Shown here in pieces: positions 55,644 to 64,000 of a stretch of 64,000 bases of DNA. This DNA is from Venturia oleaginea (taxonomy: Eukaryota > Ascomycota > Dothideomycetes > Venturiales > Venturiaceae). Below the pieces are notes generated by a model that did not search any database, was not told the DNA's origin, and worked only from the letters and a program-made list of their open reading frames with translations. Position numbers and translations under genes: made by a program. The stretch lies in contig JABMLP010000020.1 in the NCBI GenBank assembly GCA_013176395.1, forward strand, positions 310,001-374,000. The letters run 5' to 3'. Position 1 is the stretch's first letter. Each line of letters starts with the position of its first letter.

Positions 55644-56113
55644 TGTTACGCAGAGGCTATGGCTCAAAGTAATCTAGCTGGATTTGGCTAATCCGTACAG
55701 TAGGGTTCAAGTGGTCCGGGGCGACAATATCGTATCAAACAAGTGAAGCGAAGCTTGCAAGATATAAGAGTCGTGAATTGTGCTAAGTAACTAAAAGCAA
55801 TAGCGAAGTAACTAGAGAGTGAAGATACGAGACACTGAAGGAGCAGAGTCTCGTCCATAATATAGGAAATTCTCCCATAAGGCTCGAAGCCTAATGCATG
55901 AGCCAGATGGCTCATGGCTCAGAGGTTGACTCTTGAGCTGACCTGCTCATGGCTCGTGACCTGAGCCTTGAGCCAACACGTGATCCGTAGGATCCTGTGT
56001 GACATTCAACCAATCATAAATAAACAGACTGGTGCGTATTTGAATGCATATGAATGCAGTCAAATACAACCGAATACCATTGAATACATGTCCACGTGAC
56101 AGTATCCGTAACA
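55644..56113. mobile_element. Possible solo LTR
   Basis: Ends TGTTACG and CGTAACA are inverted and have TG...CA form, 470 bases apart. The interior contains a run of related GGCTCATGGCTC/GAGCC motifs (about 55880-55970) and TGAATAC/TGAATGC repeats (about 56040-56090). No target duplication was found and no second copy is in the window, so this is tentative. Confidence 0.35.
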
Positions 56114-56620
56114 TTACTGTACGGCGTTGGTAGTAACGCCCTTTATTTTATTCGAAATCGCTGGAAAAGAGAGGCTACCGATAAAGCGATACTAGAGGAT
56201 AATATTACGTTGAAATTGAGTTAAAAACTTCATTATTGGTAGAGATGGCTATGTATAAAGGCAATGTTCTAACTACGAAATTGTGGTGATGCGGCCCGTG
56301 CGTGACATACTAGGGGAGCCGCGGATATATTATCCATATCAGATGAAGAATGGATGTTGGTGGATGTGCTTGCTACAACTATTTGCTTAGACTTGTGAAG
56401 TCTCCAGGCATCAATAGAGATGATACCAATCACTGTCTGATCATTTCAATGGGGCTTAATCATCCCCAGTGGTCACTAAACTTCCCACTGACACTCCGCC
56501 ACGCCCGCCTCCATATACCGGTTAACCCGTTCCGTCAAAGTGAGCCCCACATTCAAGACACGGCGACATGCCGCGATCATTAGGCGCAGGACATGAAAAC
56601 AAACCACAACAACGGCAATT
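56114..56620. other. Intergenic region before HEM12
   Basis: Presumed HEM12 promoter in its right part; no gene recognised. Confidence 0.4.
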
Positions 56621-57904
56621 ATGGCTGAACACAATTTTGCCCCGCTGCAAAACGATCTGATCCTGAGGACCGCGAGAGGTACCAACCATGCCCCGCCAGC
56701 CTCATCCACACTCGTTGTGAAGTCTGACAATTGCCAGGCGAAAAAGTAGAAAGAGCTCCAGCATGGGTCATGCGACAAGGTACTCCAATTCCTCCCAAAC
56801 ATCTCTGGACATTACACTAACAGTTGTCCAAAGCCGGCCGCTACCTCCCTGAATACCACGTAGTCAAAGGATCCCACGACTTCTTTGAGACATGTCGCGA
56901 CCCCGAAATCGCCTCCACCCTAACCCTCCAACCCATTGAACGCTTCGCCGGACTTATAGATGCCGCCATCATCTTCTCTGATATCCTCGTCATCCCTCAG
57001 GCAATGGGCATGGAAGTTGTGATGCTCGACAAGAAAGGACCGCATTTCCCCTCGCCTTTGAAGAACCCAGAGGACCCGCAATACACGACTGTTATGGAGA
57101 AAGATGTGGATGTAGCGACCGAGTTGGACTATGTGTATAAGGCTATTACTCTTACGAGGAAGAAGTTGGCAGGCAGAGTGCCGTTGATTGGCTTTTGCGG
57201 GGCGCCTTGGACTTTGCTTTGTTACATGGTTGAGGGTGGTGGAAGCAAGATATTCAAAGAAGTCAAGACGTGGATCTACAAGTATCCGGAAGCTACGAAG
57301 GCGCTGTTGCATAAGATTGCCGAGTTGTGCGTTGAGTATCTGGCTCTGTAGGTCCAAGCTGGTGCTCAGGTAGGTTTATCATTCCCAATGTCATGCATGA
57401 TTTTGGAGAAAGAGTCATCGCTGATCGATTTTACCACAGATGATCCAAGTCTTCGACTCATGGGCAGGCGAACTATCACCCTCGTCCTTCAAACAATTCT
57501 CCCTTCCCTACCTCAAAATAATCTGCGACCAACTCCCCTCTCACCTTCAATCAAAGGGCCTTCCCGTAGTGCCAATGACCGTCTTCGCAAAAGGCGCGTG
57601 GTACGCCCTCGAGGATCTCTGCCAAACAAATTACAATACGATTGGGTTGGACTGGTTATACGAACCCGCTTCCACATATGCTATCGCGCAAAAGTATGGC
57701 AAGGTTCTTCAAGGGAATGCGGATCCGGGCATCTTATATGGCAGCAGAGAAAGCATCACTGCTGTGGTTGAAGAGATGACGGCAGGGTTTGGGAAAGGAA
57801 AGCAGGGGTGGATTGCCAACCTTGGACATGGGATAACACCGTTTGTTAATCCAGAAGATCTGAGGTGGTATTTTCAAGAAATTAAGAGGTGCACTAGTGC
57901 TTGA
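56621..57904 (+). pseudogene. HEM12: Uroporphyrinogen decarboxylase with an in-frame TAG
   Basis: Exons 56621-56678, 56738-56779, 56834-57369 and 57440-57904 join in phase to 366 codons, the family length. The enzyme decarboxylates uroporphyrinogen III to coproporphyrinogen in heme synthesis (cytosol). All key residues are present: [31 protein letters not shown] (catalytic Asp), [17 protein letters not shown] (Tyr), QVFDSWAGELSP (Ser) and ANLGHGITPFVNPE (His). Codon 206 is TAG (57349-57351) in EYLAL-stop-VQAGAQ, where the family has Gln (CAG); one C-to-T change explains it. Everything after it is intact, so the lesion is recent, an assembly error, or bypassed by editing or readthrough. Because the gene is normally essential, a second copy would be expected if this one is dead. 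Confidence 0.9.
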
Positions 57905-58540
57905 GTGGGTGGGTTCTTCCACGGGTTGTACATCTTCTTTGTTGTGGGCATTGTGTAGATACAGGATGAAGATGTGTATATGAGATATGAAGGGCATCAC
58001 ATGTCATGGATTGTAGAAAAGTAGAGGTACGTAGAAATACTCTCAATGCCGGACTCGAGTCTTCAGAACACCTTAAAGTTCCAAATGTCAGATTGGGTTG
58101 CAAAGTGACGGCGTCTGAAAGTTGTGAGTGCTGTGGTGGGAGAGACCATGTGTCATAATGTTTGATGATTTGTTCTATCGACTGATGATCGAGGCTTGAG
58201 ACTACGAAGAGGTTTGGTGATTGAAGCGTTGAGAGTGAATGTTCAGCAGCTTTGATGTATGTTGATTCGGCTTTGTACACGTGTATGAAATAGTAATGAA
58301 ATGATAATGTAACGATAATGAAATGATAATGAAATAAACATATATGGATAAGTCTCTTGTATTCTTGATTGTTCTTGTTCTTCTTCTGAACATTGAGGTA
58401 TCCTTGAGATGCAAAGATTGCACCGCCCCTGTCAGTGCCAAGGATACGACAATGTAGGTTTCCTGGAAGGTTAGAGGCTTGGAGGTTCGACAAGATGCAC
58501 AAGTTTGGGAATTGAGGTTGGAGAGGCTATAGGTAGAGAC
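57905..58540. other. 3' flank of HEM12 with simple repeats
   Basis: Contains a run of GATAATGAAAT-like repeats at about 58288-58336. No gene recognised. Confidence 0.4.
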
Positions 58541-58882
58541 CTACCGGTATAGAATCTCGTGTATCTTGGCTGAAGAACAGCTGTAGCAAAATATCCATAA
58601 AGCTGCGTAAGCTGCGAGGGATACAATTATCCAGTTTCCCAGTCTAGTAAGCCCAAGGTTGCGCTTGTTTCGACAAAAGGAAGGAATCCCGATCTCATAG
58701 GGTGAGAGAAGACATGCGCGAATCGTTGTTTCATGCATTTTCTTCTTCTTTGGACCATCACTAGTAGCTTCTTTCTGGAGAGTGGAATATCCATTCCCCA
58801 GCAAGGTCCACGGGTAGGGACGACGTGATGGTACGGAGATCAGTGTGGAGCTGGCATGGCACATGGGTAACGGAGAATTCAT
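58541..58882 (-). CDS. Hypothetical small protein with one TM segment
   Basis: ATG-started open frame of 113 codons. A basic stretch (PKKKK) is followed by one hydrophobic segment, GNWIIVSLAAYAALWIFCYS, near the C-terminus. The last codons include a GTAGGT that could be a donor (58545-58540). No family is recognised and nothing else supports it, so it may be spurious. Confidence 0.22.
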   Translation of the reverse strand: MNSPLPMCHASSTLISVPSRRPYPWTLLGNGYSTLQKEATSDGPKKKKMHETTIRACLLSPYEIGIPSFCRNKRNLGLTRLGNWIIVSLAAYAALWIFCYSCSSAKIHEILYR

Positions 58883-59804
58883 CAGGTTTCGTTCTCATCG
58901 TGTAGGGGGGCCTGATCAGGCGGACCTTTGAAAATGGAAGGAAACAAAGGAATCGTACAGACGGAGGCACCGATCCGATAAGGTCTGTATCGAACGTAAA
59001 GTATCTTATCAAGTATTGCTCGTAAATAACTACTATCTCGCCTCGTACACGAAGCAATCCTCTCGCCGAACAATGATGACGGGCCCCTTGCCACAACCAC
59101 GACCTCAGTCACATATCGCCGCCGGCCCAGAACTGTGTTCTTATCCCCAAGTGGAATGAGACAGTTTGCGGAAGCTCAAGCGTGAGACATTGGTGCTGCA
59201 AACCAGACCAACGCTGCATGATTTTGGACGGGAGATGTGAACAACGGAGGACCTGCTTCTCGGTTAGAACTCCGCATCGTACGATGAAGATTCCCACCAG
59301 GAAGTTTCGGGAAAGGCTTGGAGGGCTCATGGTTGCTGGGCCGCGTCTAGGGTCCCTGGGAACTTCTCAGGGGTTATGAAAGGATCTGTGCAGGGTCACG
59401 TACGGATTCTGTGCGGCGAAGTAAGTGATGGGCTTGTATATGGACGTATAGGCTTCATTGCTGCCGAGTTGTGATCTGACTGAGGGCAGCCAGTGATAAG
59501 AGCAACTAATCATTGCACGAATGGGTAGGCATCAAAAACAGAGTTGTAAAATTCAAAACTTGGATTACTAGATCCGGTATATATTGCTATGTCAAATACA
59601 AAGAGTGAAAATCGCCGTCAAAACAATCCTTTCAGCAAGAAACCACATTGCCTAGATTGGATGTGATCCGTTTCATTATGCCCGAGCATCATCGCATTGC
59701 GAATCATTCGTTTCTTCTGCATCATCTAACTGATAAATGCATATAGCTCTAATTTGGCGCCATAAGAATGACTGGTGTACAACCCTCAAAGAAAGAGCTT
59801 TCTA
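58883..59804. other. Intergenic region
   Basis: No gene recognised. The right end is the 3' flank of the permease gene. Confidence 0.4.
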
Positions 59805-61594
59805 TTAAACGTGATCGCGGGAGCGGGGGACCTCGAGCAATTCCTTGTTGACGTACACAACTGGACCCTTGTATACTTTTTTGCCGTGAAAATGGTAAAT
59901 TAGGGTCGACCCACCAATGATGACTCCCCAGACAAGAACGGACCAGTTCATGGACTGCGCAGTGACGGTCTTGGTTGTAGGGAAGAAGGACATGATGAGC
60001 GCGAATGAGATATACAGCAGAGAGATGAGGTTGAGTGGAATGGCGAATTTGCCTAGTGAGAATCTGCTTGGAGGGAGAGACTCGCCACGGAGACGTTTGA
60101 AAAGAATGCAACCGATGGATATGAAGTAGCCGGTGGAGAGGGAGGAAACAGACAAGCTGACGACGGAGTTGAAAGCGGCGGTGGAACCAATGTTGATCAG
60201 AGCGAGACCGACGGTGATGGCGAGGGAGAGGAGAACAGCGTTCAACGGAATTTCAGTTCCTATCCTTTGTTAGCACTAAGCATGCGAGCGAAGTTGCAAT
60301 AACCTACCGACTCTGACAACCTTGCTCCAAACTCGTGGCCACGGTAGACCCTCATCACGAGCGAACGCGAAAGCTTGACGCGAGGCAGTGGCCAGAAGGG
60401 ACACGCCAGCAGCTAGAACAAGAACGATAAGAATCATGGTCATTGCCGTGGTAGCACCTTTGGACCCGGTGGCATGGTAGAAGACCGTGATGAAAGGATA
60501 GCCAGTTGGGCTAGCAAGGACGGTCTCAAGGTCAGTAATGCAGAAGCAGTAAGTGATGACCATGACTAGACCGAGGGAACCGTTGAGCATGGCCGTGGCG
60601 ATCATACTTCGAGGAACGATACGAGAGGCATCGCGAATTTCTTCAGACATGTGCGTGCCTGCGTCCGGTCCGACGAAACTGTAAATCGCAGAGACTTGCC
60701 CAACGATACAGGCTGTACCGATACTTCCCCAACCTCCACCGTCTTGGAAATCGGTGAAGACCTTGACCGCCGATTGCTTGGGTGCAAGGACCCATAGAGG
60801 AATGAGGATACCGAAGAAACCAAAGACATGCAGGCATAGAACGAGACCCTCCAAAAGTGGCAACTGGCGAGCACCATATGTGTTGAAGAATGTCATCACC
60901 AACGCCATGGCGATGGTGAGTAGAGTTCCTTGCCATCTTGAGGGAACGTATGTCTCGTCCCACAGGACAAAGAGACCCTGAATCATGGTACCAGAAAGGA
61001 ATGCTGTACTGGCAGTGCCGGCCTGCCAGCCCAATGCCCCTGTCCACCCAATGATGTAGCTGAGGAAGCGTTGAGAAGACTTGGGGGCGAACTCGCTAAC
61101 CCAGTGATATTGCCCACCGGAAGTTGGTGCCATCGATGCCATGTCTGCCATTGAAGCCATAACACAAGTCATAAAGAGAACGGTTCCGATATAAGTCCAT
61201 ATCAGACCACCTGTGCCACCATTGATGAGACCAAAAGCACTCGTGCTGGAATCAATCAGTAGGCTGAACAATGATAGCGATGGACTATCCCGTAACGAAC
61301 CTGAGCATTGCCTCCCAAGTACACATTAGGGTGCTTGTGAACCCTAATATAGAGTAGAATCTGAAGTTTCGCTGTCCATCATTAATATCATGTTGGACAA
61401 TAAACAATCCAAGAGCAACAAACCATAAACTCCTGTTTCTTTCCCAGACGTCCCATATCACGCACATCGTGATATGTGCCATGATGACGATCGCCCAAAC
61501 TTTCATCGCTCGCCCCAGGCTCCTGAGCAGGATTGGAACTAACGTCAAAATCTCGCTTCTCAGCAAGATCTCTCTCGGTGTTGTGGAGGGACAT
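59805..61594 (-). CDS. Amino acid / GABA-choline permease-type transporter, four exons
   Basis: Exons 61594-61424, 61371-61301, 61245-60308 and 60259-59805 join in phase to 544 residues (donors GTTTGT, GTTCGT, GTAGGT). It belongs to the APC-superfamily amino acid/choline transporter group of filamentous fungi. The N-terminal cytosolic stretch ends DMGRLGKKQEF; then about 12 hydrophobic segments, with consensus sections FGLINGGTGGLIWTY, MASMAPTSGGQYHWVSEFAP, LSYIIGWTGALGWQ, SAIYSFVGPDAGTHMSEE and ATASRQAFAFARDEGLPW. The final exon adds the last helices and ends HFHGKKVYKGP with a Leu/Arg tail. Located in the plasma or vacuolar membrane; the substrate (GABA, choline or polyamine) cannot be told from sequence. 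Confidence 0.85.
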
Positions 61595-63692
61595 CTTTGA
61601 GGAGGTGGTTGAAAGAGAATGACGAGAAAAATCAAGGAATAAAAGAGACGTCCTAGTCTGGCGTCCGATACAAGGAAGAAGATGATGAACCACGATGATC
61701 GGTTAAATGAACGCGATTGTCAATCGTCAAGTGCTGGGTGGGACGAACGTCCCTTTAACCAGCATGTCAAAAGCTATGCCTGTCGTCCCCACCTCTGTTC
61801 GTGACTTCTTGGGCGCCTTACTATTTCTGCTTTAGTTGGTGCCTGCGGGCTCGGGTGTGAGAGCATGGGCATATAACCGGAGGTGCAAGCCACCCCTGCA
61901 ATTCTGCACTCCATTTGTTCTGCCCTTGAATTGCTTTTCTTCAAGCATCGAACTGGGGTCAGAGTTGGTGGTTCAGGGACCCCAATCATATCCTGCGATG
62001 CTGGGTCCTAGCCAGCGAATCACTCGCTGTTCCGCAATGAATTTACAGCAGGAAAATTATGTGAGGTTATCCATAAACGTGGAAATGGAGCGATCAGCAA
62101 CGCGGCCTCGAAGTGATATCGTCTGGGGTTGACTCCATTCAAGCAGGACGGTCTCCCTCTGGCGCAACGAGCAGAAGCCTTCAGCCATGCACAATTACGT
62201 TCACTGAGAACTTCCTCGCTTTCATCTCGCGAGCGGGCTGTGACTCTGCCGTCATACAATTGAGGGTTCGTTTAGGAGTAAGAGAAGGAATTGACCTGTC
62301 CAACCACTGTTGGGCATCGGCGAATCATGGCGAAGAGGTGGTCTTAATGGCGATAGGTTCATGGGGATTGTCCATAGCATGTGCCGCACAACTGTTCCGA
62401 ACCCTTGCGTCGGTTCCTGTGTGGAAAACTTTAGAGGCGTGTATGAAAAGCAAAGAGATCGCCATCGAATCCAATTCTTTCCGGGCCAGCTCTGGCGAAG
62501 TCAACCGAGCTCTGTGATGGGCGTCCAGAGGTGCGGATTGTCAAAACAGGAAATATTCGATGGAGTGTTGGGGATGGAGGTGGAAATGTGGTGTCGTCTC
62601 TTGGCTTGGCACGAGCAGATAGATAACATGCATAGTCAGCAGCTGTATCATACACACCAAACCACGTCAGGGTCATCCTCCGACACACCTCAATCAAGTG
62701 GATACCCTCGACGACTCCTTATTGCTTGTTTAATGATACGTTTCTGGCCAATTCACTTGGAGCGTTGCCAAAAATCGACCGATATTAATCTGAAGTTGAA
62801 GAACTTCAACACCAACTGTACCAAGTACCTTTGGTTTCAAAACACTGGGAAGAATGGGCATCGGGAGGATGAACCGCCCCCATTGCACCTGTAGGCTATC
62901 CCAGCTGAAAGGCTCTGGCCTGAGGCCTCAATACTTTCTTCTTGTATCTCGATAAGACGCAGCTGCCTGTGGTCACGGTACATTCGCAGAGCGAAGGTCC
63001 ACGCAGAGATCGAATGATAGCTCTCCGGTTTCCAAGTCTCTTATCTCATCGCCCCTCACACCCATCTGCTTTCATTTGCGTACGGAGTACGCGGCTGCCG
63101 CTTGAACAATATCCGAGCAATAGCTTCGCTCTTTGTTCCGCAGAGAGTGGACGTGGGTAGTTCGCACTCGTACAAGGCAATTCGATATGCTCACTCATAG
63201 TCGTACTGCAAGCTGAGCTGGTCACCGAATCCAAGTTATGCGGCGCGTGTGACGCTCTGAACAGGCCTCAGTCACATCTGAACCCGAACGCCTTCCGCAA
63301 CACTTGGCTACAAGCTGATGGTCTCTCAAGATGGAACCGGACAATCTCTATCCACTCTCCGTCGGTCGTCCTTACAAGGTCGTAAGGGTGCCAAATCCAT
63401 CCAGGGTCGTCGCCTGCCGTCTCCAGGATCTATTTGTTAGCCTGCCGACTCCCAATACTCCGTACCTGAAATTTCCGATCTCGTGTCTTGGAGCGCTTCA
63501 TCTTGGTATTCCAGACATAGAATAAGCTTCGGTTCATACACCGAACGTTGCCAAGGACGCGGGGTGATGAGCTACGAGTTCGAAACCATTATACAACAGC
63601 TCTGTTCTGCAGGTTGTAGTATTTTTGCGATCCGCGCCTCTCACAACGTCTGGCCATAAATGTGAATCAAGTGTTCCCGCTAAGCCTACTTC
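61595..63692. other. Two-kilobase intergenic region
   Basis: Divergent promoters of the permease and of the rhodopsin-like gene. I checked the open frames here and recognise none. Confidence 0.4.
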
Positions 63693-64000
63693 ATGGCGGA
63701 CAGTATTGGGAACGACGGGCATCAGGTACTCCTCGACCAACCTCAGAATTTCAACTTCAACCACAGCTGACTCAGAATTTAGGCAATCACCCAGGTACCT
63801 ATTCCTTGGTTACTTCAGAAATCAACAGCAACTTTAGCTAATCCATAGTTTAGGATGATCATGGTGGGCTCATCACTATCGCGGCAGCTATGCTCATGGT
63901 CTTTATGATCCTCTTCTATGTTATCCGGATACTCGTTCGAGTAGGGTTCAAGAGCACCATTGAGATTGATGACATCGCCATTACCATCGGCAGCATTTTT
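63693..64000 (+). CDS. Start of a fungal rhodopsin-like integral membrane protein (partial)
   Basis: Exon 1 is 63693-63725 (MADSIGNDGHQ) and exon 2 starts at 63854 (donor GTACTC, branch TAGCTAATC, acceptor GTTTAG), phase 0, open to the window edge. The 60 residues visible hold one hydrophobic helix (LITIAAAMLMVFMILFYVIR) followed by the family signature ILVRVGF...IEIDDIAITIG, the first helix and loop of the fungal rhodopsin-domain (DUF-type, often CFEM-associated) seven-TM proteins. The remaining helices lie beyond 64000. The function of these receptors-like proteins is unknown. Confidence 0.6.

Noticed and set aside
55688..55720. tRNA-like GGTTCAAG context
   Set aside because: No cloverleaf could be drawn around it; no tRNA gene was recognised anywhere in the window.
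1..64000. CRISPR arrays, operons, rRNA genes
   Set aside because: None is present: genes are monocistronic with introns, and no regularly spaced repeat-spacer array or rRNA sequence was seen.

Overview
The window is nuclear DNA of a filamentous ascomycete (Pezizomycotina). The evidence is short spliceosomal introns of roughly 45-130 bases with GT(A/T)NGT donors, CTAAC/CTGAC-like branch sites and CAG/TAG acceptors, together with fungal-type housekeeping genes (RCL1, PTC7-like phosphatase, HEM12, PRP4, SF3b1/HSH155, an ISWI ATPase, SDC1, RTC4) and fungal transposon families. The gene assortment makes me think of Leotiomycetes, but that placement is an impression and not proven by the sequence.

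Layout. 0.7-6.4 kb: a steryl-ester-hydrolase-like lipase, a two-exon small secreted cysteine-rich protein convergent with it, a fragment of a DNA-transposase N-terminus followed by a 13-bp minisatellite, and a five-exon secreted SURNod19-type protein. 7.4-16 kb: a transposon block with a decayed Gypsy element (gag plus one LTR), a truncated Copia polyprotein with a frame break, and a Tc1/mariner relic whose left inverted repeat is interrupted. 16-32 kb: a dysferlin-domain protein, a small CWH-like membrane protein, the spliceosomal SF3b1 gene, a very Q-rich nuclear-type protein, the COMPASS subunit SDC1 and a six-exon uS15 ribosomal protein gene. 33-46 kb: a degenerate locus, RTC4, RCL1, a BTB protein, a protein with an Atg8-interaction-like motif and a C-terminal membrane segment, a mitochondrial PP2C and PRP4. 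48-51.6 kb: a five-exon ISWI ATPase. 52-56.1 kb: a second transposon block with a solo LTR carrying a perfect 5-bp target duplication, a GC-rich hairpin tract, a LINE 3' fragment, two internally deleted pogo-like elements in inverted orientation 19 bp apart, an RIP-like TA-rich tract and a possible solo LTR. 56.6-64 kb: uroporphyrinogen decarboxylase interrupted by one in-frame TAG, an amino-acid/GABA permease-type transporter, and the start of a rhodopsin-like membrane protein cut by the window edge.

Genes do not form operons. Functional themes are independent: RNA processing (SF3b1, PRP4, RCL1, uS15), chromatin (ISWI, SDC1), mitochondria and heme (PTC7-like, HEM12), and secretion (lipase-associated region, SURNod19, small cysteine-rich protein). 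The most notable observations are the CAG-to-TAG-type stop inside an otherwise fully conserved HEM12 close to an RIP-like tract, the doublet of defective pogo elements, the candidate autophagy-receptor-like protein, the hidden small secreted protein, and several introns whose length is a multiple of three without stops (SF3b1, ISWI) or that use a GC donor (ISWI).
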